NCBI RefSeq assembly: GCF_030412915.1
Contig: NZ_JAUHJR010000005.1
Location: 243,859 to 307,858, forward strand
Source: Nocardioides abyssi
GTDB lineage: Bacteria > Actinomycetota > Actinomycetes > Propionibacteriales > Nocardioidaceae
Direction: 5' to 3'
Length of the DNA stretch: 64,000 nucleotides
How positions within the stretch are numbered: position 1 is the stretch's first letter; every line of letters starts with the position of its first letter. The position numbers were made by a program, and so were the translations under genes. Below the pieces are notes generated by a model. It worked only from the letters and a program-made list of their open reading frames with translations, ran no database searches and was not told the DNA's origin. Below, piece after piece: positions 1 through 7,451 of this stretch.

Positions 1-38
1 CCCGGGCCGCCGCCGCGCCGGAGGCCGAGCCGCAGGAC

Positions 39-199
39 GGGTACGCCGCGCGGGTCGGGGCCGGAGGCGGACGCCGGGCGGGCAGGCCCGGTCGTGGTTG
101 GGTCTGGCGGGCCGGAGCGAGGCACGAGCGCAGGCCTGGTAGACCGGGCCTGCCCGTCTGGCGGGAGCCGCAGGCCCCGACCCAACACCCGGCGTACCC
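39..199. repeat. Large nested imperfect inverted repeat
   Basis: Three pairs of complementary segments are nested in order. GGGTACGCCG (39-48) pairs with CGGCGTACCC (190-199). GGGTCGGGGCC (52-62) pairs with GGCCCCGACCC (173-183). GGGCAGGCCCGGTC (80-93) pairs with GACCGGGCCTGCCC (142-155). As RNA or cruciform DNA this gives a branched hairpin of about 160 nt. I do not recognise it as a known RNA family. Confidence 0.7.
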
Positions 200-341
200 G
201 CATCCCGCGGACCGGCCGCAGAGCGACGCGGGAGCCAACAACCAGCCCGCCGCAGGCGGAACCGTGAGCCGACAGGCAGCCTCTCGGCTCACGAGGTCTC
301 GTCGACGCTCGCCAGGGCTCGCTGCTCGACCAGCGGTGGGC

Positions 342-380
342 GGGTTTCGAGACAGGCGCTGCGCGCCTTCCTCAACCAGC
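342..380. repeat. Dispersed TTTCGAGAC...CTCAACCAG repeat, copy 1
   Basis: GGTTTCGAGAC at 343-353 is followed, after a GC-rich palindromic centre (GGCGCTGCGCGCC), by CCTCAACCAGC at 370-380. The same two boxes flank a variable centre at about 21255, 29050, 29118, 29206 and 39963. The pattern resembles a REP-like intergenic element. Confidence 0.7.
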
Positions 381-419
381 CGGATCAACCAGACGGATCA
401 ACCAGCCGGATCAACCAGC
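381..419. repeat. 13-bp tandem repeat, three units
   Basis: CGGATCAACCAG followed by A or C is repeated head to tail at 381-393, 394-406 and 407-419, with a partial unit just before (372-380). The unit is the CAACCAG end of the dispersed repeat next to it, so it looks like local amplification of that repeat's right end. Confidence 0.85.
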
Positions 420-428
420 CGATGCTCC

Positions 429-1100
429 TCAGACGCCGTGGATGCGGATGCCGGAGTGGGTCTTGTACTTGCGGTTGATGGAGATCAGGACCGCGGTGAG
501 GGGCTCGAGCTGGCGGGCGAGGCGGAGCTTGCCGGAGTCGATGCCGGGGCGGCCGGTGACGGAGGCGGCGAGCTCCATGACCTGCTCCTTGGCCTCGGTC
601 TTGTCGCCGACGACCAGGATGTCCTCGCCGTCGAGGAAGTCGTCCTCGCCCCACAGCGTCACGGCCGAGACGTGGTGGAAGGCGCCGACGACGGTCGCCT
701 CGGGCTGGAGCCGCTGGGCGGACTCCGCCGCGGAGCCCTCGCCGTCGTCGATGACCAGCCCGTGCGCGCCGCGCTTGTCGAAGGCGAGCGGGTTGACGCA
801 GGAGATGACGACCTTGCCGGCCAGCGGCAGCGAGGCGACCAGCTCGTCGTGGCCGTCGTACGGCACGGCGAGCAGCACCAGGTCGGCGTCCCCGCAGGCG
901 TCGGCGTTCGTCGCGCCGGTGACGGTGCCGGCGCCCTCGACGCCGGCGAGGCGCTCGGTGACCTCGGCGGCGGTGGCCTCGGCCTTCTCCGCGGCGCGCG
1001 AGCCCAGCACGACCGTGTGGCCGCCACGGGCGAACCGGTAGCCCAGGCCCTTGCCCTGCGGGCCGGTGCCCCCGATCACGGCGATGCGGTACGACGTCAC
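429..1100 (-). CDS. npdG: NADPH-dependent F420 reductase
   Basis: This 223-residue protein starts with GTG at 1100, preceded by an AGGGAG ribosome site. It begins with a Rossmann segment, IAVIGGTGPQGKG (residues 6-18), and reads through LVLLAVPYDGHDELV and VVGAFHHVSAVTLW. That pattern, and the length, fit the NpdG/Fno family, which transfers hydride between NADPH and coenzyme F420. In aerobic actinomycetes it is generally thought to supply F420H2 to F420-dependent oxidoreductases; two LLM-family candidates (3383, 17353) and fbiC (9647) lie nearby. It is cytosolic, with no signal peptide. It is divergent from the acyltransferase gene at 1220, with about 120 bp between starts. An upstream in-frame extension to 1262 lacks a ribosome site and is low-complexity, so I rejected it. 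Confidence 0.88.
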   Translation of the reverse strand: MTSYRIAVIGGTGPQGKGLGYRFARGGHTVVLGSRAAEKAEATAAEVTERLAGVEGAGTVTGATNADACGDADLVLLAVPYDGHDELVASLPLAGKVVISCVNPLAFDKRGAHGLVIDDGEGSAAESAQRLQPEATVVGAFHHVSAVTLWGEDDFLDGEDILVVGDKTEAKEQVMELAASVTGRPGIDSGKLRLARQLEPLTAVLISINRKYKTHSGIRIHGV

Positions 1101-1219
1101 GCTGGTGCTCCCTCTGCTCACGGATGGTGCGGACCACGATCGTCCCACCGGGCCGCGCGTGACCCGGGCGGGGGCCCGCCCGTTGGTACCCTGCCGGGCG
1201 ACGTGACGGGGGCAGGCTG

Positions 1220-3334
1220 ATGGCGCGAGCGCTGCGCGGGGACATCCAGGGGCTGCGGGCACTCGCGGTCCTGGTCGTCGTCGCGAGCCACGCCGGGGTG
1301 GCGTGGCTGCCGGGCGGGTACGTCGGCGTCGACGTCTTCTTCGTCATCTCCGGCTACCTCATCGCCGGCCTGCTCTTCCGCGAGGTCGAGCGCGAGGGCG
1401 GGTTCTCGCTGGTCGGGTTCTGGTCGCGCCGGGCCCGCCGGATCCTGCCGGCCGCCACCGTCGTGACGGCCGTGACCGTGCTGACGTCGCTGGCGTGGTT
1501 CAGCCTGATCGACGCCCGCCAGGTGGTGGAGGACGCGGTGTGGGCGGCGTTCTTCGCCGCCAACATCCACTTCGCGCGCCAGGACGTCGACTACTTCGCC
1601 TCCGACCTGGGCGTCTCGCCGCTGCAGCATTACTGGTCGCTGGCAGTCGAGGAGCAGTTCTACGTCGTCTGGCCGCTGCTTCTTCTGCTCGTGCTGGCGG
1701 TCGTGCGGCTGGTCCGCCGCGGACGCGGTCGACCCGGCGCGACGGGCGACGGATCGCTCCCCCGCGCGGCGGTGCTGGCCGCGCTGCTGCTCGTCACCGC
1801 AGCGTCGTTCGCCTGGTCGGTGGTGCACACCGCGGAGCAGCCGGGGGCGGCGTACTTCTCGACCCTCACGCGCGCCTGGGAGCTGGGCCTCGGCGCCCTG
1901 GTCGCGCTCGTGCCCGCGTCGGCGCTGCGGCGGCTCGGCCGGGGGTCGGCGACCGCGCTGGCGGTGGTCGGTCTCGGCATGGTGGCGGCGGCCTGCGTGG
2001 TGCTGGACGAGGCCACGCCCTTCCCGGGGTACGCCGCGACGCTGCCCGTCGTCGGCACCGCGCTCGCCCTGCTGGCCGGCGCGGGGGCGGCCCGGCCGCT
2101 GACCGACGCCGTGCTCGCGTGGCGCCCGGTGCGCGTGGTCGGCGACTGGTCGTTCTCGCTCTACCTGTGGCACTGGCCCGCGCTCGTGCTGCCCGCCGGC
2201 CTGCTCGGCCGCTCGCTCGAGGCGTGGGAGACGGCCGCCGCCGTGGCGGTGACGTTCGTGCTGTCCGCGGTCACCTACACCTACGTCGAGCTGCCGTTCC
2301 GCCAGGGCCGGCCGGCGCTCGCGCTGGGCGTGCGCCGCGCGCTGGTCCTCTACCCCGCCAGCCTCGCCCTGGTCGCGGCGAGCTGCGCGACCGCGTGGTG
2401 GTGGACCGGCGAGCGGGCCGACGGCGGCGACAACCCGGCGATCACCGCCGACGGCCTCACCGCCGACCCGGCGGACCCCGAGGGCACGGTCGCGCTGGTC
2501 CGCGCCTCGGTCGACGCCGCCCGCGAGCGCCGTGCGGTGCCGAGCGACCTCAACCCCGACCTGCTCGACCTGCGCGAGTCGATCGCCGACGTCGGCGCCT
2601 GCGACTACGGCACCGGCGTGCGACGGCTCTGCCCCCGCGGTGACGTCGACGGCGAGCGGTCGGTCGTGGTGATCGGCGACTCCCACGCCCGCGCGTGGAT
2701 CCCCGCCTTCGACCGGATCGCCGAGGACGGCGGCTGGACGGCGTACTACCTCGTCATGTCGCAGTGCACCGCCGCCCACGTCGTGCCCGCCCCGGTCGAC
2801 GAGGACCGGCCGTTCACCGAGTGCACCGACTTCCACGACTGGGTCGGCCGGCAGGTCGCCGACCTCCGGCCGGACCTGGTCGTCGTCACGTCCTCCCCGC
2901 CGGTCAACGGCGTCTACGACGGCGGCTCGCGCTACGAGGCGCTCGACCGGGTCACCCCGGTGCTGGCCGAGGGGTACGACGACCTGTTCGCCGACCTCGG
3001 CCGGGCCGCGGGCCGGGTGGTGCTCCTGCGCGACGTGCCCAAGTCGTCGTACGACCCCGGCACCTGCCTGACCACCGGCTCACCGAGCCTGGCCGACTGC
3101 ACCTTCCAGCCCGTCGAGCGCTCGCGCCGGCTCGGCGACGTGGCGGTGACGTCGGCCCGGCTGGCGGGCGCCGAGGTCGTCGACCCGACGCCGTGGCTGT
3201 GCTACCAGGACCTCTGCCCAGTGGTCGTCGGGGGCACGCTGACCTACCGCGACACCGACCACCTGACGACGGAGTACGCCGCGTCGCTGGCCGGCGCGCT
3301 CGGCCGGGCGCTGCACATGCTCGACCACCCGTGA
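1220..3334 (+). CDS. Membrane acyltransferase 3 with C-terminal SGNH domain
   Basis: This 704-residue protein resembles OafA-like O-acyltransferases. The N-terminal half has the family opening RGDIQGLRALAVLVVV, with a conserved His at about residue 25 (ASHAG), then GYVGVDVFFVISGYLI and roughly ten hydrophobic helices up to about residue 390. The C-terminal part is an exported SGNH hydrolase-like domain with the GDSHA block (Ser488) and a DTDHLT block (Asp678 to His681), consistent with a Ser-His-Asp triad. Such proteins move acyl groups, often acetyl, across the membrane onto cell-surface glycans or peptidoglycan. The substrate cannot be told from sequence. The ATG at 1220 has a GGGGGCAGG ribosome site. 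It ends shortly before the LLM oxidoreductase gene. Confidence 0.88.
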   Translation: MARALRGDIQGLRALAVLVVVASHAGVAWLPGGYVGVDVFFVISGYLIAGLLFREVEREGGFSLVGFWSRRARRILPAATVVTAVTVLTSLAWFSLIDARQVVEDAVWAAFFAANIHFARQDVDYFASDLGVSPLQHYWSLAVEEQFYVVWPLLLLLVLAVVRLVRRGRGRPGATGDGSLPRAAVLAALLLVTAASFAWSVVHTAEQPGAAYFSTLTRAWELGLGALVALVPASALRRLGRGSATALAVVGLGMVAAACVVLDEATPFPGYAATLPVVGTALALLAGAGAARPLTDAVLAWRPVRVVGDWSFSLYLWHWPALVLPAGLLGRSLEAWETAAAVAVTFVLSAVTYTYVELPFRQGRPALALGVRRALVLYPASLALVAASCATAWWWTGERADGGDNPAITADGLTADPADPEGTVALVRASVDAARERRAVPSDLNPDLLDLRESIADVGACDYGTGVRRLCPRGDVDGERSVVVIGDSHARAWIPAFDRIAEDGGWTAYYLVMSQCTAAHVVPAPVDEDRPFTECTDFHDWVGRQVADLRPDLVVVTSSPPVNGVYDGGSRYEALDRVTPVLAEGYDDLFADLGRAAGRVVLLRDVPKSSYDPGTCLTTGSPSLADCTFQPVERSRRLGDVAVTSARLAGAEVVDPTPWLCYQDLCPVVVGGTLTYRDTDHLTTEYAASLAGALGRALHMLDHP

Positions 3335-3354
3335 GCAGCCCCACCTTGTGACGA

Positions 3355-3371
3355 TGACAGCGCCGGTGTCA
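3355..3371. promoter_or_regulatory. Candidate operator TGACA-N7-TGTCA upstream of the LLM oxidoreductase
   Basis: TGACA (3355-3359) and TGTCA (3367-3371) are an inverted repeat with a 7-nt spacer just ahead of the ATG at 3383. The same arms and spacing occur at 5306-5322 between the MerR regulator and the acyl-CoA dehydrogenase. This suggests shared control, which is inference. Confidence 0.5.
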
Positions 3372-3382
3372 GGGTGAGCGGC

Positions 3383-4420
3383 ATGAAGCTCTCCATGCCG
3401 CTGATGTACGACGGGAACCCGCGCCAGGCCGCCGACCAGGTCGCCTCCCTCGAGAAGGCCGGCCTCGACACCGTGTGGGTGGCCGAGGCCTACGGCTTCG
3501 ACTCGCCGACGCTGATGGGCTACCTGGCCGCGAAGACCGAGACCTTGGAGATCGGCGCCGCGATCCTCAACGTCTACTCCCGCACGCCCGGGGCGCTGCT
3601 GCAGACCGCCGCCGGCCTCGACAACGTCTCCGGCGGCCGCGCCGTCATCGGCCTCGGCGCGTCCGGCCCGCAGGTCATCGAGGGCTTCCACGGCCTGCCC
3701 TACGACAAGCCGCTCGGCCGCACCCGCGAGGTCATCAAGATCCTGCGCCAGGGCCTGCGCCGCGAGCCGCTCCAGCACGACGGCAAGGTCTTCACCCTCC
3801 CGCTGCCGGCCGACCAGGGCCTCGGCCTCGGCAAGCCGCTGAAGCTGCTCACCCGCCCCGAGCGCCCGGCCGTCCCGCTGTGGGTCGCCTCGCTCGGCGA
3901 CGCCAACGTCGCGATGACCGCCGAGGTCGCCGACGGCTGGATCCCCCACCTCTTCCTGCCCGAGAAGGCGAACGACGTCTGGGGCGCCGCCCTCGCGAAG
4001 GGCACCGCCAAGCGCTCCGCCGACCTCGCCCCGCTCGAGGTCACCGCCGGCGGCATGGTCGCCATCGGCGAGGGCGAGGACACCAAGGCGCTGCTCGACT
4101 TCGCCCGCCCGATCTACGCCCTCTACGTCGGCGGCATGGGTGCTCGCGGCAAGAACTTCTACAACGACCTGGCCTGCCAGTACGGCTACGAGGCCGAGGC
4201 CAAGCAGATCCAGGACCTCTACCTCGACGGCAAGAAGAAGGAGGCCGAGGCCCTCGTCCCGCTCGAGTGGCTCGAGGCCGGCAACTTCGTCGGACCGGAG
4301 TCCTACGTCAAGGAGCGGATCGCCGCCTTCGCCGAGGCCGGCGTCACCAACCTCCAGGTCACCCCGGTCAGCCCCGACCCCGCCGGCACGATCTCCCAGC
4401 TCAAGGAGTGGGTCTCCTGA
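3383..4420 (+). CDS. LLM-class (F420-dependent type) oxidoreductase
   Basis: This 345-residue bacterial-luciferase-like TIM-barrel protein has the typical start MKLSMPLMYDGNP, the segment EKAGLDTVWVAEAYGFDSP, the SGGRAVIGLGASGPQVIEGFHG loop and VPLWVASLGDANVAMTAEVADGW. It resembles the F420-dependent subfamily around Rv3520c of M. tuberculosis. Flavin-dependent members also exist, so F420 use is inferred from subfamily likeness and from npdG and fbiC in the window. I chose ATG 3383 because AGGGTGAG lies at the right distance; GTG 3374 has no ribosome site. A MerR-type operator candidate lies directly upstream. The substrate is unknown. The gene ends in a large palindromic repeat shared with the convergent MerR gene. 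Confidence 0.82.
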   Translation: MKLSMPLMYDGNPRQAADQVASLEKAGLDTVWVAEAYGFDSPTLMGYLAAKTETLEIGAAILNVYSRTPGALLQTAAGLDNVSGGRAVIGLGASGPQVIEGFHGLPYDKPLGRTREVIKILRQGLRREPLQHDGKVFTLPLPADQGLGLGKPLKLLTRPERPAVPLWVASLGDANVAMTAEVADGWIPHLFLPEKANDVWGAALAKGTAKRSADLAPLEVTAGGMVAIGEGEDTKALLDFARPIYALYVGGMGARGKNFYNDLACQYGYEAEAKQIQDLYLDGKKKEAEALVPLEWLEAGNFVGPESYVKERIAAFAEAGVTNLQVTPVSPDPAGTISQLKEWVS

Positions 4421-4449
4421 CCCTCGCCTGATCTCCAGGCCTCCGGGCG

Positions 4450-4550
4450 ACCGTGAGGTTCATCGGTTGGCCGATGAACCTCACGGTGGGACGCTGAAGC
4501 TTCATCGGCCCACCGACAGTTCCATCGGCTGGCCGATGAAACTTCGCGCT
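4450..4550. repeat. Composite palindromic repeat with CATCGG...CCGATG arms
   Basis: A perfect 17-bp inverted repeat (left arm ACCGTGAGGTTCATCGG at 4450-4466, right arm at 4471-4487, loop TTGG) is followed by TGAAGCTTCA, another TTCATCGG and a second hairpin with CATCGG, CTGG, CCGATG (about 4518-4550). It sits between convergent genes and could end transcription from both sides. Confidence 0.85.
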
Positions 4551-4562
4551 GCCCGCCGCAGG

Positions 4563-5282
4563 TCAGTCCCGGGCGAGCGAGCGGGCGATGACGGCGTTGG
4601 CGGCCCGCTGGAAGCCGGTGACCACGGCCTCGAGGGTGAGCCGGCGCAGCCGCGAGACGGTCTGCTCGAGGCGCTCGGCGTCCTCGGGGGTCTGCGCCTC
4701 GCGGCGGTAGGGCCGCAGCACCTGCTCGCGCAGGATGGTGGTCAGCTCTTCGGCGAGGGCGTCCATGTGGCGGGTGATCGCCGCGCTGGCGGCCTCCATG
4801 CTGCCGGCGGGGATGTCGACGTCGAGCAGCTCGACGCCGACGGAGAGGTTCGGCAGGGCGACGTACCGCGTCCCGTCCTGCTCCACCGACCCCAGCGTGA
4901 CCAGCAGCTCGAGGTCGCGGTCGGAGAGCCGGCGGCCGACGACCTCCTCGAGCTGCGCGCGGGTCAGCTGCTCCCGCGGCTGGGAGGACCACGACGTGAG
5001 CATCGCGCGCTGGAGCGCGAGGTCCTCGACGCCGGCGTCGTCGGGCAGGCCGGCCAGCACCCGCTCGACCGCCTGCAGGGTGAAGCCGTGGTCCTGGAGC
5101 GCGCGGACCAGCTCGAGCCGCGCCCGGTGCTCGTCGCCGTAGTAGGCCACCCGCCCGCGGCGCTCCGGCGGCGGCAGCAGGCCGAGGCTCGCGTAGTAGC
5201 GGGTGGTGCGGACCGTCAGGCCGACGGCCGCGGCGAGCTCGTCGACGGTCAGGGACGCGGACGCGGACGCGGGCTGGGACAC
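4563..5282 (-). CDS. MerR-family transcriptional regulator
   Basis: The product is about 239 residues. The N-terminal winged helix reads LTVDELAAAVGLTVRTTRYYASLGLLPPPER, then GRVAYYGDEHRARLELVRALQDHGFTLQAVERVL, a textbook MerR DNA-binding domain and dimerisation helix. The remaining roughly 150 residues have no metal-binding cysteines, so it is not a metal sensor. A hydrophobic or CoA-ester ligand would fit the neighbouring acyl-CoA dehydrogenase but is inference. I favour GTG 5282, which has AGGTAGGG at a good distance; GTG 5291 would place that motif too close. It is divergent from the acyl-CoA dehydrogenase gene (5413), with TGACA-N7-TGTCA at 5306-5322 between them. Confidence 0.85.
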   Translation of the reverse strand: MSQPASASASLTVDELAAAVGLTVRTTRYYASLGLLPPPERRGRVAYYGDEHRARLELVRALQDHGFTLQAVERVLAGLPDDAGVEDLALQRAMLTSWSSQPREQLTRAQLEEVVGRRLSDRDLELLVTLGSVEQDGTRYVALPNLSVGVELLDVDIPAGSMEAASAAITRHMDALAEELTTILREQVLRPYRREAQTPEDAERLEQTVSRLRRLTLEAVVTGFQRAANAVIARSLARD

Positions 5283-5305
5283 GATCGGCACCCTACCTTG
5301 CTCGA

Positions 5306-5322
5306 TGACAGTCTTGCTGTCA
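5306..5322. promoter_or_regulatory. Candidate MerR operator TGACA-N7-TGTCA in the divergent promoter
   Basis: TGACA (5306-5310) and TGTCA (5318-5322) flank GTCTTGC, and the symmetry extends to TGACAG and CTGTCA. The site lies between divergent merR and acyl-CoA dehydrogenase genes, the usual position for a MerR operator. A related site is at 3355-3371. Confidence 0.6.
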
Positions 5323-5412
5323 CAGTTGCGCTGACATCGCGGCGTACGCGTCGCTGGCTGTCACCACGCACTGCTCCCACCCACCGCTTCCCACCACCGT
5401 CGGAGGAACCAC

Positions 5413-6561
5413 ATGCCCGAGCGCCCGTCGATCTACGAGCAGGAGCACGAGGACTTCCGCGCCACCGTGCGCTCGTTCCTCGAGAGGGAGGTCGTCCCCC
5501 ACCACGACCAGTGGGAGAAGGACGGCCAGGTCAGCCGCGAGGTCTGGCTCAAGGCCGGCGAGGCGGGGCTGCTCTGCTTCGACGTCGAGGAGGAGTACGG
5601 CGGTCCGGAGATCAAGGACTTCCGCTACAACATGGTCGTCGCGGAGGAGATCTCCCGGGTCGGCGCGAGCGGGCTGGGCTTCCCCGTCCACACCGACATC
5701 ATCGTCCCCTACATCAGCCAGCTCGGCACCGACGAGCAGAAGCGCCGCTGGCTCCCGGGCCTGGTGAGCGGCGAGCTGATCTCCTCGATCGCGATGACCG
5801 AGCCGGGCGCCGGCTCGGACCTGCAGGGCATCAAGACCACGGCCGTCGACAAGGGCGACCACTACGTGCTGAACGGGTCGAAGACCTTCATCAGCAACGG
5901 CATCATGAGCGACGTCGTCATCGTCGTGGCCCGCACCAACCCCGACGCCGGCCACCAGGGCATCAGCCTGCTCGTCGTCGAGCGCGGCATGGAGGGCTTC
6001 GAGCGCGGCCGCAACCTCGACAAGATGGGCCTCAAGGCACAGGACACCGCCGAGCTGTTCTTCGACAACGTCGTGGTGCCCAAGGAGAACCTCCTCGGCG
6101 AGGAGGGCTCCGGCTTCATCTCGCTCATGGTCAACCTGCCCCAGGAGCGCGTGTCGATCGCCGCGATCGCGATCGCGGCGATCGAGCACATCCTCGACCT
6201 GTGCCTGGACTACGCCGCGCAGCGCGAGGCGTTCGGCAAGCCGATCGGCAAGTTCCAGCACAACCGGTTCCTGCTGGCCGAGATGGCCACCGAGGCCCAC
6301 ATCGCCCGGCTCTTCGTCAACGACTGCGTCATGAAGCTCAACGAGGGCAAGGTCGACACCGCGCTCGCGTCGATGGCGAAGTACTGGACCACCGAGCTGC
6401 AGAAGAAGTTCGCCGACCAGGGCGTCCAGCTGCACGGCGGCTACGGCTACATGAACGAGTACCCCATCTCCAAGGCCTACGTCGACAGCCGCATCCAGAC
6501 GATCTACGGCGGCACGACGGAGATCCAGAAGGAGATCATCGGGCGGAGCCTGGGCATCTGA
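5413..6561 (+). CDS. Acyl-CoA dehydrogenase
   Basis: This 382-residue FAD enzyme would introduce the alpha-beta double bond of an acyl-CoA ester. Visible family blocks are MTEPGAGSD (residues 128-136, FAD contact), NGSKTFISNG, REAFGKPIGKFQ, GVQLHGGYGYMNEYP and IQTIYGGTTEIQKEIIGRS. The usual YEGT catalytic Glu is Gly here (YGGT). The base is probably Glu245 in LPQERVSIA, the position used by isovaleryl-CoA and long-chain acyl-CoA dehydrogenases. ATG 5413 has a GGAGGAACC ribosome site. It is divergently transcribed from the MerR gene and probably controlled by it. Chain length and branching of the substrate cannot be predicted. Confidence 0.93.
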   Translation: MPERPSIYEQEHEDFRATVRSFLEREVVPHHDQWEKDGQVSREVWLKAGEAGLLCFDVEEEYGGPEIKDFRYNMVVAEEISRVGASGLGFPVHTDIIVPYISQLGTDEQKRRWLPGLVSGELISSIAMTEPGAGSDLQGIKTTAVDKGDHYVLNGSKTFISNGIMSDVVIVVARTNPDAGHQGISLLVVERGMEGFERGRNLDKMGLKAQDTAELFFDNVVVPKENLLGEEGSGFISLMVNLPQERVSIAAIAIAAIEHILDLCLDYAAQREAFGKPIGKFQHNRFLLAEMATEAHIARLFVNDCVMKLNEGKVDTALASMAKYWTTELQKKFADQGVQLHGGYGYMNEYPISKAYVDSRIQTIYGGTTEIQKEIIGRSLGI

Positions 6562-6595
6562 GCCCCAGGTCACGTCGCTCGACACGCCCCAGCAC

Positions 6596-6625
6596 CCGCC
6601 GCCCGGCCGCCAGGCCGGGCGGCGG
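6596..6625 (+). terminator. Hairpin terminator after acyl-CoA dehydrogenase
   Basis: Perfect 13-bp arms CCGCCGCCCGGCC (6596-6608) and GGCCGGGCGGCGG (6613-6625) are separated by GCCA, 34 bp after the stop. There is no U tract. The -10 box of the next gene begins on the following base. Confidence 0.65.
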
Positions 6626-6631
6626 TAGCGT
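6626..6631 (+). promoter_or_regulatory. -10 box TAGCGT, leaderless promoter
   Basis: TAGCGT ends 6 nt before the GTG start at 6638, the spacing expected if transcription begins at the start codon. No ribosome site is present. Confidence 0.55.
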
Positions 6632-6637
6632 GCCGCG

Positions 6638-7297
6638 GTGAGCAGCGACGCGGTGACGGTGGTCCGGTACGACACGCCGGGGCTCGTCCGCACCCTCGAC
6701 GTCACCGCCAAGGCGCTGCTCGTCCTGCTCCTCGGCCTGGCCCTGGCCCACCCCGAGGCGAGCGGCCTGGAGGGCAAGGGAGCCGCCGCCCGGGCCGTCG
6801 GCTACCCGCTGCTCGCCTTCGCGATCCCGGCGGTGTGGTGGTGGAACTGGCGCGAGCGGGCGTCGTTCCCCTGGCTCGCGGACCTGCTCGTCACCCTCAC
6901 CTGCTTCAGCGACACCCTCGGCAACCGGATGGACCTCTACGACCGGATCGTGTGGTTCGACGACTGGATGCACTTCCTCAACCTCGGCCTGCTCACCGTC
7001 GCCCTCCTGCTGCTGACCATGCACCGCAGCGCGAGCCTCGGCGCGGTCCTCGAGCGGGCCCTCGCCTTCGCCGGCACCGCCGCCATCGCCTGGGAGCTCG
7101 CGGAGTACGCCGCGTTCCTCTCGCGTCACTCCGAGCGCCAGCACGCGTACGCCGACACCCTGGGCGACCTGTTCCTCGGCGTGCTGGGCGCGCTCGTCGC
7201 CGCCGTGGTGGTCCACCGCGCCTGGGCGGCCGGCCACCTGCGCTCGACGGCGCCGCAGCTCGAGCACCGGCCGCCCGCCGGCGTACGCGGCGCCTGA
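6638..7297 (+). CDS. DUF2238/YjdF-like membrane protein
   Basis: This 219-residue integral membrane protein has about five hydrophobic helices (for example AKALLVLLLGLALA, LLAFAIPAVWWWNW and LTVALLLLTM). The blocks FDDWMHFLNLGLL, WELAEYAAF and AYADTLGDLFLGVLGALVAA carry the conserved Asp-His, Glu and Asp-x-x-Gly-Asp pattern that I associate with the DUF2238 (YjdF) family. Function is unknown. The start codon is GTG 6638 with a -10 box immediately upstream and no ribosome site, suggesting a leaderless message. It is not obviously co-transcribed with the MMPL gene at 7452. Confidence 0.75.
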   Translation: MSSDAVTVVRYDTPGLVRTLDVTAKALLVLLLGLALAHPEASGLEGKGAAARAVGYPLLAFAIPAVWWWNWRERASFPWLADLLVTLTCFSDTLGNRMDLYDRIVWFDDWMHFLNLGLLTVALLLLTMHRSASLGAVLERALAFAGTAAIAWELAEYAAFLSRHSERQHAYADTLGDLFLGVLGALVAAVVVHRAWAAGHLRSTAPQLEHRPPAGVRGA

Positions 7298-7416
7298 CCG
7301 CACCGCCCGTCACCCCCACAACCCCCTGCGCCACCCCGCGCGACACCCCCGCAGGAGGCCGGCCGCCCCGGACGGGCCCCAGATGGGCGATGACTCCGCG
7401 GGTAAGACGCGGTCCG

Positions 7417-7441
7417 CTCGACAGGGACACCACCTGTCGAG
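7417..7441. promoter_or_regulatory. Inverted repeat overlapping the MMPL gene ribosome site
   Basis: CTCGACAGG (7417-7425) and CCTGTCGAG (7433-7441) are perfect 9-bp arms with a 7-nt spacer. The right arm runs into the GAGGGAG ribosome site (7439-7445). It could be a repressor operator (TetR or MarR type) or a translation-controlling hairpin. Confidence 0.55.
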
Positions 7442-7451
7442 GGAGACCGTC

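Larger units (their letters stand above)
1..428. other. Intergenic stretch without a recognisable gene
   Basis: I find no convincing coding sequence here, although the truncated left edge could hold the tail of a neighbouring gene. The stretch contains a large nested inverted repeat (39-199), a smaller inverted repeat (264-292, arms GTGAGCCGA and TCGGCTCAC), a TTTCGAGAC...CTCAACCAG dispersed repeat (342-380) and a 13-bp tandem repeat (381-419) that runs almost to the npdG stop codon. Confidence 0.6.

Noticed and set aside
264-1220. A 318-codon open frame on the plus strand across npdG
   Set aside because: It is antisense to a well-supported npdG, low in complexity, and has no family likeness. 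High GC makes long antisense frames common.
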